Notes: generated by a model from the letters alone, not told the origin. 64,000 nucleotides of DNA from Brienomyrus brachyistius (GCF_023856365.1 NC_064539.1:22075019-22139018), one strand, 5' to 3'; shown: positions 1 through 36,451, numbered from the stretch's first letter. A program made the numbers and translations.

Positions 1-1778
1 CTCAGGCGGACTTAGTCTTCCTCAGGCACAGCCTGACTAACAGGTCTCGCTAGGCCCTGACTCCCGTCCGGTAAAACCATCAAGGTCACCTGCAAGCTGG
101 AAGGGAAAACTGGCCCCTGCTCCTGTCCATGCCCCCCCCCCCCCCCAGGCCGGAGGTTTTAACCCGCTCAGTTACAGTTGGCTGTTTCTGTGGTGTGTTT
201 CTCCCTGGATTGAGCCTTGCTGCTGAAGGAGCACTGTGAAGTCTTAGCGTTCCTCCTGAATGTATTTCACAGGAACGCGGACATGTTCCCTTCGTTTGGG
301 GGATTGGGGGGGGGGGGGGGTGAGATTTTCCTTTTATAGACAAAGGCCACCTGTTCCAAGACAGCAGGAGCTGCTTTGTCAGTAAACGTGTGGCGTTGTG
401 TTTGTGCGTGCCCGAATGTCTCCGTGGGTAAATCCAGTTGGGGGGGGGGGGGTGACGCACACACTCTACCTGTCTGCGTGCTCTCCGACCCCCCCCCCCC
501 CCCCCCCCCCCCCCCCCAGCATCAGTAGCTGTGCTGTTCCTTTGCTTTCTGTCCCAGAATAGTGGCTAATGGGGGTGGGATAGATGAGCAGCCCCCTTCC
601 CTCCCCAGGAGGTTTCTGTCCATTTTCTCTCCTTAATGGCAGTTAACTGCAGTCATTTGCGCTGTATTGTCACTCGGGGGCCCCCCCTGCAGTGCCACCC
701 CCCCCCCCCCCCTTTTCCCACGTGCGGTGCACCTGTGGCCCTGAACAGCCCCCCCCTCCCTCCCAGTGGCTCTTTGGTATTCTGTGCGAGTCCCCGCTTG
801 TCGCCTGCGCTCTGCCTGGTACCAGGCTGCCGACCCGGAGGAGGGGGAGAGGGTGGGCTCAGCACCTGATTTATGGGCAGCTTGTCAGGGGAGCTGCCTG
901 ATTTTTAACCCCAGAGTCACTCCTTGGGGAGGGGGGGGGTGCTGTACGTCCACACAAATACAGAGGAAGCAAATGGCTTGTTCCTGCCTGTTAAATCTGA
1001 GTATTTTGTGCATCGCTGCACCTTTGTCAGTCTTTACAGGCCTGGCGGTTTAGTGTTTAAGTTTGCTGCTGTGCACGTCGAGATCCCTGGCCCCATAGTG
1101 CTGTTGGTAATCTTGGCTCCTCTCTGCCTCGCTGTCACTAGGCTAGCTGTACATTTCACCTGTTTATATGTTTGCTGGAGGGGGGGGGGGCACAGTCTGC
1201 CAGGATGGCTGGTGACCACAAGGTGGCGTTGTCAGAGTGCTGTGGAGCGACCCGTGGTATGTTGCTGGTCTGCAGGTGCGCCCCTGCCCCTGCGCACACC
1301 GTACCTGTACGTGCCCCCCCTCCCCTTGTCTCTGGCTCTCGCCGCGGTCGCGCCGCTGAATCGCAGAGCAGCTGATTAGGGTGTGAGAAGGAGTGCGGAG
1401 AGGGAGAGAGGGAGAGAGGGAAGCTTGGCGCACGAGGAGAAGCACGCAGACAGTTCGGGGACAGTGTGTCGTAGGCGCTGTGTCTCTGAGTCGCTCGCTC
1501 GCTTGGTGGGGGCCGGGGGGGGTCCAGGATCGGCCCCTCTCCTGGGGGCTGCAGGGGATGGGAGTCTTTACTATTCTGCTCTCGCATCTGTGATTGAGGT
1601 CACGTGGACTAGCCTGCCGTGTCCTGTAGTGTGGCTCTCTGCGTCGCCGTGGCGCCCCCTCCCCGGTGCACCGGTGTGCGATGCACGTGTGCGGCGGCCA
1701 TGGCGAGGAGCGTGCTGGCGGGCGGTGGTGGCCTGTGCCTGTCCGAGCTCAGCTACTGCCTGTGTTTTCCCTGCACAG
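1..1778 (+). other. tnks intron (5' part outside window)
   Basis: No exon is visible before the acceptor at 1778. The stretch has many poly-C/poly-G runs, including 29 C at 489-517 and 15 C at 132-146, and a GA-rich stretch near 1400-1430. Long open frames here come from GC-rich and repetitive sequence. Confidence 0.7.
489..517. repeat. 29-base poly-C run
   Basis: This is the longest of many G/C homopolymers in the window, which are a likely source of assembly length errors. Confidence 0.95.
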
Positions 1779-26631
<24,853 letters not shown>

Positions 26632-26758
26632 TCCGGCCCAACCCAGTCCAGTCCAGCTCAGCTCAGCCCTGCCCAGCCTAGCAGAGCCCAGACGAACCAC
26701 AGAGACTGTTACTGAACACTTCATACATTCGGGGCCAAACTGCCAGTGAAGCTCCTTT

Positions 26759-26795
<37 letters not shown>

Positions 26796-27280
26796 AAGAT
26801 AAACTTCAGTTGTGAACAGCTGATATTTTTCTTTTCTCGTTTTTATTTAATTTTTATTCCCCTTTCTCACTGTTTACAAAAAAGTTGCCTTCACCTGTAA
26901 CCAGTCACAGCTCCTTTTGCGCCCCCTGGTGCTCAAAATGGTTCACTGCGAGGGTTGGAGGCCACAGGAAAGCGACGCCTTCAGGGTGCCCTGTGCCCCC
27001 TTAACCACACCCAGCTCAGTCTGCCACCCCCCCCCCCCCAAGCATTACATTGTTCCGAGATATGGCAGATCTGGAGTGGGGGGAGGCATGGATGCCCTGA
27101 GCGTTGGTGTCCTTTATTTTTATCGGCCTGTGAACACACTTGCCGTCCTGGCTTTGTATGCTTTTACTGTGATTGTTTTAGGTTATTTACACTATAAATT
27201 GGACCATGTCACACTTCAGTTTGTAGGGACCCTAACTTTTACTTTACTCATTTGTCTTTCTTTACAGGAAACACATTGCG

Positions 27281-27311
<31 letters not shown>

Positions 27312-28425
27312 GAAAGCTTTGGGATGTTTTCAGTGGGTTCAGAAAGTGGCAAACTGACGGGAACAACACGGAGAAACAGAAGCTCAGCCTATGTTACAGC
27401 TCGACATACTACTTTGCACAAGAATCGGTCTGTAAGCGTCACACACCCACGTCGCTGTTGTCTTATACGCAGGATTCGTGTTTTAAAGGACTTGCACTTT
27501 TAAACAGGAATGATAAGTTATTAGTAACTGAGAAATACGTTTTGAAAAAAAAAAAGTTGGTTAATGTACAGGTTATGTAAACAATGCCTTTGTAAAGCTT
27601 TGATGTTCTTTACTGATGAAGATTGGCTTTTATTACGTCTCGAAATGAAGCCGGCTTTCCTTTTGGGTTTTTTTTTTTTTATTTCCACATTTTCCTGGAG
27701 ATGGAATGACTTGGTGATCAGGCTAACTAGTTGTTTGGTTTTCTTTTTTAAAAATAAATATTAACTGTAGGAAGTCGTCTGTTGGTCATGTTGCCATGTT
27801 CGTAGAACTCACCACTTCGGGTTGGAGAAACTGGTTGTAACAATACTACTGATGACGCAGTTACTCGACTCGCTTCCTGTTCCCTATGAATTCCTGTACT
27901 AATTCTGGATGGGACCCGACTTCTTGTTCAGGAGAGAACCCTCGGTGTGCCGGGATCGCTCGCTCCGCCCAGGAGCTGTAGAAAGGTGGAACCCAAAACC
28001 CTGAAGGGCAGTGCTGGCTGGGGTGAGTGGGGGGTGTCAGTGGAGATCACCTGCTTTGAAGCCCCCCACTCATTGGCGTCACTTCAGCATCATACAGAAC
28101 TGAATAGAAGCACAGGCAGTCTGACACGGACGCGCTCATGTGTGGGGGTGTTCCCTTTATGGATGTACTGTTTCAGTCCCAGCCCGCTCCCGTCCCCCCC
28201 CCGCTCCCGTCCCCCCCCCCTCCCGTCCCCACCAAATGGAGTCCCTTCCTCAAGCAAGGAAAGCAATCATGTTTCCATCTGCTTCCTGAATGATCCTGTA
28301 ACCCTTAATGTGATGATTTACCTTTGTTACTGAAACCATGCAGTGTAACAAAGTTGATATGAAGATTAATCTATCACACTTCAGCCTTGTAAACCAGTCT
28401 TAATAAAGTATGTGACACTTCACCT
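26632..28425 (+). other. tnks: tnks 3' untranslated region
   Basis: Non-coding sequence follows the stop codon without any further open exon. It contains a 30-base poly-T run (26761-26790), another of about 25 (27284-27308) and a CCCGCTCCCGT-type minisatellite near 28190-28230. An AATAAA at 27753-27758 could be a proximal poly(A) signal. The AATAAA at 28402-28407, followed by a GT/T-rich stretch, is the best distal candidate. The exact end is inferred. Confidence 0.6.
28402..28407 (+). terminator. Candidate tnks distal poly(A) signal AATAAA
   Basis: A canonical hexamer lies 1.77 kb after the tnks stop. About 20-40 bases downstream come GGTGTTCTTACTTTTGTG-type GT/T-rich sequences expected of a cleavage site. 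A second AATAAA at 27753 and one at 29149 are alternatives. Confidence 0.55.
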
Positions 28426-31167
28426 GGTGTTCTTACTTTTGTGCATTTTGTTCCATTTTTTTCAAGCCACAAAGTGACTTGTAGAAATTATCTTTGGCCA
28501 AGATGTCAGTTTTTAACTCTGCTTCCTTACGCACCCCTAAATGTTTAGGATATAGCCGTTAAATCCTGTCCAGCAATTATGTAGACTGGCACAGTTGCTG
28601 CTTACTATGACTGATTTATTCGCTGTTATGTAACCCAACTGAAAACCTTTTGCTGAACCATGCTGTCCGATTCCAAATGCATGCATGTTGTCAGCAGAGG
28701 GCACTCTTGCACCAAATAATGATTATTTTTATATTAGCTGGTTAATTTGGGAGGCTTTTTTTCATTTGTTAACCTATACTCTGCAAGGTGTGAAGTGGAC
28801 AAGCGTTCTGTACACCTATTTCTGTTAATGTATATTAATACACACGAATGTTCCTTGCCTAAATGAATAGGCCTCCCTTACTGTATTCAAATGTTTATAT
28901 ATATATATACACCACCAATTCTAGCATGGTTGTTCTAGCAGTGCAAGTAGAACTTATCAGGAAGGCAGAATAGAAACCCTGGAGTTGTGCAAGGTTGCCT
29001 GTCCAACACCCTGCGTACACTAGAGCCTTACAGTTACCCCATACGTAGGGAATCTAGTGGAACAAGTGGTCTGTACCGACAGGTTTGGGCAGAGAAATAC
29101 ATGAGACATTTGATTATGAAAACTGTTATATTTAAATGGAGTTCAAGAAATAAATAAAAGGAACATACCATATAACAAAAGAGGGAAAAAGTCTAGAAAT
29201 TGTATCTTTATGAATGATATTGCCATGGGAACTCCGACAATAACATTTCACTCCACACAGATATAAAGTATTGCATTGCTCAATGATTGACAGTTATACA
29301 CCTGTAATATATTAATTTCTCACTGGACTAAAATACTTCAACAAAAAGAGTTTTAAAAATGGTAGCTACCACCTTCTCTTATAGTAATGTGCAAATTAAT
29401 TTAAAAGTTGACTAGGGTATTGCATCACTTTAAAAGTGCTCTATAACAAGGTGCCAACATTCTTCAAAAGGAAAAAGAAAATCCTATGTTTCTTTAAAAA
29501 AGCCCAAATCCTAAAGGCATCTTGTCTGGATTCATGAGTGGTTTCTTTACAGAGTTGTGTCTCAAGAACTCAAGCAGAAGAACATGGGGGGGGTGCCCAA
29601 GGCCGAGTGGATCCCTCATTCCAGAGAAGTCTACCTGGACACTCCAGTGGGTGAAGGTTCTGTGGCACGGAACACCTTCTCCGCTGGTTTATCCTACATT
29701 TCCAGTGATTTCAGACTACCTATGGTTCCATTACAAGGTCATGTGGGAGGGGCTCCAGGACATACTTCAAGCAGGGGGGGGGGGCTTTTTTGGACCCTCC
29801 CACTTCATCACTGAGAGATAAGGGGTGGGGCTCAAACAAAACACGCATCATAAACAAACACAAATCACAGGACGCTGGCCAGGTCTCAGTGCCTGATAGG
29901 GATCGAAAAACAAAGACAACATTCTTCAGTCATCATACAGTCACTGATGAAGCGTGACTCACACTGAGCTTTTAAGTCTCTAAAAAGTGAGCGGGTCGTG
30001 AAATAAATATTCCCAGTCCGCCTGGGCTTTGGTGGCCACCGAAGAGAGGAAAGAAAATTATTGCTCTGATTCGCAAACGTATAAAAACTGAGGAAATGTT
30101 GAGACTTGATGGAGAAATATTGCAGTCTAGAAGGTTGAAAATGGCTGGCTGTCACTGCAGGAGATCAGTATTTTCCATCGTCAGACCGATGTAAAATTAC
30201 ATTGGATGCGGACGTGGGATTCCCCAAAACATCTGGAGTATTGTGTACCTTGTCTGAGACGAAGGCACTGACAAAAAGAGGGGAAATCATCTGGACTCCT
30301 GTTTTATGAGAGACTCCCCTTCTGCCTGGCAAACATGCTACTTATTGATGTCATTGTACTGCGTGTTATTATTCTCTGCCTACTGGCTCCAAAGCAACAA
30401 CCGCAATCATTCTTTATACCTTCACACCAAAACCACACTATCTCAGTTCCCACCTTCATCTGCCTGACTGCGATAGGGTCAGCAAAGGAGGTAAAGGCAG
30501 CCAGGCAATTGGCTAGAGTCTTCGAATGGGGGGGGGGGGGGGGGCTGGGAACAGGCCACCCAAAGCCACCACTGGAGGAGAGCCTTTGGAAGACACGATG
30601 AAAAACACACGATATGAATGGAACTCTGATGGATACCGTAGAACGTCACAGCAGTGGCAGACGTAGGCTGCTGACAGAAGATGAAAGCAGCTCTGAGCTA
30701 ACGGTGAGGGTTTTCCCGTAAGCGATTCTCCTACTGAAACCTCACACACGTATATAGTGCTCTGTGAATTTCCAAACGAAACCGAGGACAATTTTTCAAA
30801 CACAAAATTATTGTTTTACAGTAGAGGCTACGAAAGCACTGTAGTCTGCTTTTTAAGCCATGTCCCCATTTGTGTCAGTAAGACAAGATCGACACCCTGT
30901 TGATTTTTTTTTAAACTATTCAGCATTCTAGAAGCTTCTGCCACCTATCCACTATCCAGTTCATCCTAGGAGCTTTGGCCTCTATCCGAGGAATCACAGC
31001 CACTCCAAACAAACTTCCAGAGTATTCTAGACACTTACACCAACAGTCTGGGGTGTTCTAGAATTTTCAGCTTTCGGTGTGGAGTACTATAGAAGCTTCA
31101 GCTGCGTGGAGGACGTTGGCACATGTCTCTCAGTCCCTGAGTGGGGGGGGCGGGGAGGGGGGGGGCC
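28426..31167 (-). other. Region between the convergent genes; includes dusp4 3' UTR
   Basis: The dusp4 3' UTR must begin at 31167 and run to lower coordinates. The closest canonical AATAAA seen on the - strand is at 28615-28620, so the UTR could be about 2.5 kb long and end roughly 200 bases from the tnks poly(A) site. Closer variant signals may be used instead. The stretch also contains an exon-like + strand ORF at 29553-29814, listed separately. The rest is AT-rich with no recognisable gene. Confidence 0.45.
29553..29814 (+). other. Exon-like orphan ORF, not identified
   Basis: The ORF follows a good acceptor (GAGTGGTTTCTTTACAG). It reads VVSQELKQKNMGGVPKAEWI, then PHSREVYLDTPVGEGS and so on for about 88 codons to TGA at 29812. 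The amino-acid mix and third positions look protein-like, but I do not recognise the family and see no partner exon. A 10-G run near 29777 could hide a frame change near the end. It might be an unrecognised terminal exon, a degraded gene fragment, or chance. Confidence 0.25.
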
Positions 31168-31584
31168 TCAGCAGCTGGGTGAGGTGGTGATGGGGCTCTG
31201 CAGATAGGACAGGCCGTTGGGCTGCCCATGCGTCACCACAGAGACGGGGAAGCTGAAGACGAAGGGGGAGGTGGGTGTGGTGGAGGAGGAGGAGGAAGTG
31301 ACAGAGGTGGTGGGGGCCACCACCTTGGGTCCGTGTGAAGGGGGGGGGGGTAGCAGCCTCCACAGAGCAGGACGTAGCCAGGACCTGGGATTCGAACTGC
31401 AGCAGCTGGCCCATGAAGCTGAAATTAGGCGAGATGACGCTGCGCCGCTGTCGCACGAACTCAAAGGCCTCCTCCAGGCGCACCTGCTTCCTCTTCATCA
31501 GGTAGGCCAGGCAGATGGTGGCCGAGCGCGAGATCCCCGCCTGGCAGTGTACCAGCACACGGCCATTGGAGGCCTTCACCGAAT
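31168..31584 (-). CDS. dusp4: dusp4 exon 4: catalytic loop and C-terminal tail, with homopolymer frame break
   Basis: The acceptor is a CCCCCAG tract. It encodes SVKASNGRVLVHCQAGISRS and RRSVISPNFSFMGQLLQF in one frame up to about residue 320. After an 11-C run (plus-strand G at 31340-31350) the conserved tail FVFSFPVSV and LQSPITTSPSC continues in the next frame, with TGA at 31170-31168. Without a frame correction, translation would run out of frame to a stop at 31132-31130. Confidence 0.93.
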
Positions 31585-34500
31585 CTGGGGGAGGAGGGGG
31601 GGGGGGAGAGAGAGTGAAGGTGAGAGTGGGATCCCAGCACACCGGGACACTTAAAGTGTAACGTTGACAGCGTGACACTGCTTAACGGCTTGGTACGCTG
31701 TGTGGTTTCAATCATTCACACAGCTGGAGTGTGTCGCTGAGGGGCAAAGGGCTGCCATGGGCATCCAAGCACCTACTCAAACTGGCCCAGCAAGGAAACA
31801 TTATAAACCCATCCATGCATCCAGTTTCTACACCTGCTTGTCCTATGCAAGGTCACATGGGTTTGGAACCAATCCTGGTAACTATGTGCTCAACATAATA
31901 ACCCATTCTGTTAATTAAACACTGGGGTATTTCAGAGCATCACTGACAATGCTCATTCAGAGGTAAAACCATAGACAGATACATATATTTGTTGGTGTGT
32001 GGCTCAGTGGATTGGGACACTACGCCTCTAATCTGAAGGTCGCTGGTTCAGATCCCAGAGTCTGCAGAGTAATTTCACTCTTGAGCCTTTGAGAAAGGTT
32101 CTTAAACCCCAAATTACCCAGGGACTCGCTTAACCTGTATTCTCAAAAAGGTATGGATATGTTTTATTTATTTATCGGATGCTTTTACTTTTTAAAGAAA
32201 GCAGAGTCAGGCAGTCCCTGAAGAAATCTGAGCCTTGCTCAAGGGTGCAGCAGTGAAATCACTCTGCTGAGCCTGGTATTTAAACCAGCAACCTTTCAGT
32301 CACAGGCACAGTGTCCTGACCCACTGGGGCTCGCATTGCCCCCACATAGAAGCATCTACTAAATCAATACGAACATAAACAATCCGAATTTGTAGTTAAT
32401 AAAAACTGTCCCTTTAAAAAAGAGAGCTGCATAATAATTCTGAACACTTCTGCAAACGAGTCAAGGATGTTTTTAGATGCTTAAAAAAAAACTTCGTTCT
32501 GTGTGGAAAAAGCCTCTGGCTTATTTTCTCTGCATCCTAGAATGGAACTGACAGCGGGAGACGGGCCTGGATGGCGGCTGTATGGCCTGCCCTCCGTCCA
32601 CCTGTGCAAACGGCACAGCCTGCCCGAAGATAACGAGCCACTGATTAACGAGCCGGTGAGACCTGCCGCCACATCACAGTGAGGCCCCGAGGTCCGACGT
32701 GCGGGGGGGGGGGGCTACATTCATCACTTACGTTACATTAATTAGCTGCCAGCTGCCGCTTCCCTCCCAAATGCTTTACGGTGTTTCTCCGTTTATGCGG
32801 CTCGATATTTTATCGAGGCAATTCAGGGCAGCTCTAAGCTCCACGTCCGCCGGAGAGCCCCCCGATGGGATTTCCAGGATAGACTAAGTGTCTGCTACCG
32901 GTTATTAGCTAGCCTAACGGTCGGCACCCAGAGCGAGAGCGCCGCACACGCGCGCGCACATCTGAGGGCTCTCCGACATGGAGCCGAGAGGCGGATGAGT
33001 CAGACCCCAGTCCCTCGACGTCGCGCTCTGACGCATACGCGCTCGCAGGAACTTCACCGAGCTCCTCTGCTCTGCCTGGTGCTCAGAGGCCTGTCAGCTA
33101 TCTGCCAAGACTCCCCAGCCCTGGAAACATTGGAAAGGCCAATGCTGTGTAGGGCTCTTATACTTGGGAACAGAGTGTTGGCGAAGGCTAGCTGTCAGCT
33201 CTGCAAGTTCTAAATAACACAGATGCCCTAAATCCTCTGTCTGTGTCAACTTCTTCACTCATTATCCACCACAAAAATAATGTCTGGATTGCATGCACCG
33301 TGTCTAAGGTAAAGAGTGCATGTAAGGCTCAGAGACCTAGTGAAAAGCTGGGCATTCACCTCAGGGCGGGTGTGTTGTTCATCCTGAAATATTATTAGCC
33401 TCATTAGCACTAAACACACCAGCCCACCAGGGGGCAGTCCACCAGAGACAGAGCGCCACCCACCGATGTAGTCGATGGCCTCGATAAACCAGGAGCTGAT
33501 GTCTGCCTTGTGGTTGTCTTCCACCGGAATGCACTTGTACGTGTAGACGCCCTCGAAGTGGTTGGGGCAGCTGGAGGACACATTGAGTAGCGCAGAAATG
33601 CCCATGCCATCCAGCATGTCCTTCTTGGAGGCATGATACGCGCTGCCCAGGAACAAGAAGGGAAGAATCTCCACTGGCCCTCCCTGGGAGAGGTAAAGAC
33701 AGCAGGGTAACTATGGAGATACAACAGAGGCCTGCAGCTGGATCCGCAAATATATATATTTACTTGTGCGCTGTGAAAAAACATTAATGTATATAAACAC
33801 CAATGGTGTGAATCGATGCGGCTGGCTCCACTATTGTATCATCAAGTTAATGGGGAGCTATCCACGCAAATACAATACTGGTTTTTCCTCCCAGACCATG
33901 CGCCACATTAGAAGATGTCGTTGTAGAAAAACCTACTACAATGCGACACTATACAAGCGCACCGCAACGGAAATGCACTTTAGAAAGCTGGACAAATATA
34001 AATGGAGCCTTAAGTGAGAGTATCGATCTGAGCCTCGTTGTATTACGGGTTATCTTGCGCTCTTCCGGCCGGAAATCCGTGACGTTAAGAAAGCTTCGAT
34101 TTGTACTGAGAGGAAGGTTGGCGATGCAAGAATTCTGCTGCCCCCCCCCCCCCCGGAAAGACAAAAGCGGAGTCTTTGGTGTTACACAACCCAACCATGC
34201 GGGAAATACGGGGCCTGCGAGCGGCCTGACACCGCTAAGCGTAAGGGGCTTACCTGGTCGTGGTGGGGGGTCCCACAGGAGCTGCAGCTGGGCTCTCCGT
34301 CGGACTGGAATGAGGAGCTGGACAAAATTTTGGTTTTCAGGCAAAATTCGGGATACTCCGAGAAAAATCTGTCGTAGCCCCCTGCGGGAAAAAAATCGTT
34401 GACACCGTTTATTATGAATTTTAATAATACGTATATAATAAATATATTTTTAATAAGGATGAATAACGATTACCCGTAGGCCATATTATTTCTGGCTGAT

Positions 34501-36229
34501 ATCAAGCTTTGCGAATCAATCAGGAACATTATATTTCAATCAATTCTGCTTGTGAAGCCCGCAATGTTTTTTTTCGTAACAATAACCATCCGATTATATG
34601 ATAATTATATATTATTTATAACGAGATATGAATAACATGTATATATTATGAATGTTTTATGGCTTTTTGAAATAACAGAAATTAATTTATTAACAATTAA
34701 AAAAAAATAGCAAAACAATTTTAAAAACAAAATACTGCATGGTGCATACGTATACTAAGTATCCTTTATTTTCACACTTTCATTTTAGACAAAACGAATC
34801 TCCCTCCGTTTTTAATGAACTGTGAATTTCACCAACTGAATCATAACATTTTGTAAAAACCGAACTCATATGCAAATGAACATTGAAATATTTTGTTTTG
34901 TACCAGATTCTCAATTCTTTAAGGCAAAGGCGATTGAATTTATAACGTACTGGTAGGCTATATTAGGCTACCATACATTTCAGGGGATGCGTGTCATTCA
35001 AATTTGGTACGATTTTATTATACACAAAGCTTTATGATAATAAAAAACCTTAAGGCGGTCTGAAAACGTTACTAATGTTGCACATTTTTTTAAGTGTATC
35101 AAGTGCGCCTTGTGATATACAGTGTTTTCCTTAAATTCTATGACTGTGACATAACAGTAGGAAATTTAGCAGGCCTGCTAAAAATATAGATTCTATAATA
35201 AATGTATGCATATATTATAGGCATTCAGTTTGTTATTTTTACTATTACTTCTCTAGCTCAATTCAGACTTCTTTGTACATCCATAAATTAATTCCGTGAC
35301 GATCGCTTTATTTTACATTTCTCGTTGTCATTCCATGAACATTTCCTGAATCACCTACTGTGAATTTTCATAATAAAAATCCAAGACACATGCTTTAGCA
35401 AGACTATTAAATGATTGTTAAAATACTGAATGCACACAAAACGCGGTGGGTTACTGGAAGTGGGAGGCTAACGATGTCGCTTTTGGCCATCCGCATTACA
35501 TCATTGTTGTGATGCGCAATCACGTTGACCATGTTTGGTCAAGAACTGCAAAAAGAAAATTAAAAGTACATTGCTATTTAAGCGTTTTCCGAAACGCTAA
35601 GGCACTTATTCTTTAGGAGGTAACGCCTGCCCTCGGCTCATAGCTAGACGTAGCCGCTCTCTTGTGAATGGACGGATTGAGATTTCATGCACCCCTCTTT
35701 TGTTAGTGTAACGTGGTAGATCGTGGTCACTTTCTTCAGACTAACGGACCGATGGCTCACCCCGATAATAAATACGGCTAACAATTCATCAACAGCGCAG
35801 AAGTACCAGTGTCATTTAAGTGGGTCAACCAGACGGTCACTTATTTTTTTTACCTTTCAGTAGATATATTTCAGTCCCAAATGTATCCCTGTACAAGGCG
35901 TTAAGAACCAAAGTAACCGTGCTGCCGTCCTTCACGTTGTCCGCATCAGGCGTCCTCTCGTCGTACAGAATAACAGCGGAGTAGAGTCCGGACTGAAGCC
36001 GCATTTTGACCTCCTCGTCACCCGACAGGATCTGGTCCAGGGATACGGAGCCCTTCGCCCGTCTCCGCACGATAGTGTTACAGCGGATGTTCACAGCGCC
36101 TCGGATGTGTCCGGCGCTGAAAGCCAAGAAGGACCTACAGTCCAACAGCAGGCATTTCCCACTGTCCTCTTTCAGCAGCCTTTTCAGCACATTGCAGTCC
36201 ATCTCACACAGTCCGCTCATCGTAACCAT
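31168..36229 (-). CDS. dusp4: Dual-specificity MAP kinase phosphatase 4 (MKP-2), four exons, apparent frameshift in exon 4
   Basis: Exons on the - strand: 36229-35854, 34381-34254, 33683-33464, 31584-31168. All junctions are GT-AG. The start is the first ATG, MVTM, in a strong context (A at -3, G at +4); MVTM and MDC-VLKRL match DUSP4 rather than DUSP1. The rhodanese/CH2 domain is at about 15-140, with kinase-docking arginines 55-57 (IVRRRAKG). The phosphatase domain follows, with general acid Asp224 and signature HCQAGISR (Cys255, Arg261). The tail ends SPITTSPSC, as in DUSP4 and DUSP1. DUSP4 is a nuclear phosphatase for ERK, JNK and p38. Joined exons total 1,141 nt, one more than a multiple of three. 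An 11-C run at 31340-31350 puts the catalytic part and the tail in different frames; ten C would give 379 residues. Human DUSP4 is 394; the difference is mostly a missing Gly-rich N-terminal insert. Confidence 0.95.
31991..32372 (+). mobile_element. tRNA-derived SINE interrupted by another SINE
   Basis: A tRNA-like head has an A box (TGGCTCAGTGG) and a B box (GGTTCAGATCC), followed by GAGTAATTTCACTCTTGAGC and ACCCAGGGACT. The body breaks near 32160. A tail-like AAGCATCTACTAAATCAATA appears at 32352-32372 after the second element. Reading it as one split copy is inference. Confidence 0.6.
32162..32342 (-). mobile_element. Second tRNA-derived SINE, opposite orientation, inside the first
   Basis: On the - strand it reads CCCAGTGGGTCAGGACACTG, then a B-box-like GGTTGCTGGTTTAAATACC, GAGTGATTTCACTGCTGC and CCTTGAGCAAGGCTC, ending AGCATCCGATAAATAAATA. 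It shares these blocks with the + strand copy, so both belong to one family. Confidence 0.65.
33464..33683 (-). CDS. dusp4: dusp4 exon 3: N-terminal half of phosphatase domain
   Basis: The acceptor is TTACCTCTCCCAG and the donor G|GTGGGT. It encodes GGPVEILPFLFLGSAYHASK and the general-acid segment CIPVEDNHKADISSWF, ending EAIDYI plus one base. The 220-nt length matches the conserved MKP exon. Confidence 0.96.
33684..34253 (-). other. dusp4 intron 2
   Basis: A 570-nt intron with a 14-C run near 34141-34154. Nothing else was recognised. Confidence 0.8.
34254..34381 (-). CDS. dusp4: dusp4 exon 2: end of CH2 domain and linker
   Basis: The acceptor is TTTTTTCCCGCAG and the donor GTAAGC. It encodes GGYDRFFSEYPEFCLKTK, then the linker with PSCSSCGTPHHDQ. 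The CSSCGTP motif is shared by DUSP1 and DUSP4. The exon is 128 nt and ends at a codon boundary. Confidence 0.94.
34382..35853 (-). other. dusp4 intron 1
   Basis: A 1.47 kb intron, strongly AT-rich compared with the exons and the rest of the window. No repeat or exon was recognised. Confidence 0.8.
35854..36229 (-). CDS. dusp4: dusp4 exon 1: rhodanese/CH2 domain
   Basis: The ATG is at 36229-36227 and the donor AAAG|GTAAAA ends the exon at 35854. It encodes MVTMSGLCEMDCNVLKRLLK, then KCLLLDCRSFLAFSAGHIRG and the docking motif IVRRRAKG. It ends EIYLLK plus one base. The human Gly/Ser-rich insert after the first helix is absent. Confidence 0.96.
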
Positions 36230-36420
36230 TTCTTCCCAAGCGTACACAATACTAATAAGACTTTTCAAACTGTACGAATATAGAGGATGAGAGACAGTCG
36301 ACGATTATACATCCTACGCAGGTCCTTGTGTTGTTGTGCCGTGTTTATTCTCCTGAGAGGATTACTATCTCGGCCAGTGACTGCTCCTTCCTTTTTATGA
36401 ATGGGCTTCGGCCGCCACTG

Positions 36421-36430
36421 CCATAAAAGG
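36421..36430. promoter_or_regulatory. Perfect CArG box (SRF site)
   Basis: CCATAAAAGG fits CC(A/T)6GG exactly and lies about 190 bases upstream of the dusp4 ATG. Confidence 0.75.
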
Positions 36431-36451
36431 AGAGTGGCGTCACTGGGGCGG

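Larger units (their letters stand above)
31585..33463 (-). other. dusp4 intron 3
   Basis: An intron of about 1.9 kb containing the nested SINE pair at 31991-32372 and a G run at 32702-32713. No exon was recognised. Confidence 0.7.

Noticed and set aside
29522..29821. 99-codon ORF overlapping the orphan exon
   Set aside because: It is the neighbouring frame; the frame starting after the acceptor looks more protein-like.
31991..32060. tRNA gene
   Set aside because: A and B boxes are present but the cloverleaf is degraded and a SINE body and tail follow.
31168..36229. Identification as dusp1
   Set aside because: The N terminus MVTM..MDC-VLKRL and RCNTIVRRRAKGSVSLDQIL fit DUSP4, not DUSP1.
36230..36268. 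In-frame upstream start extending dusp4 by 13 codons
   Set aside because: The upstream codon is TTG, not ATG; the conserved family start is the ATG at 36229.
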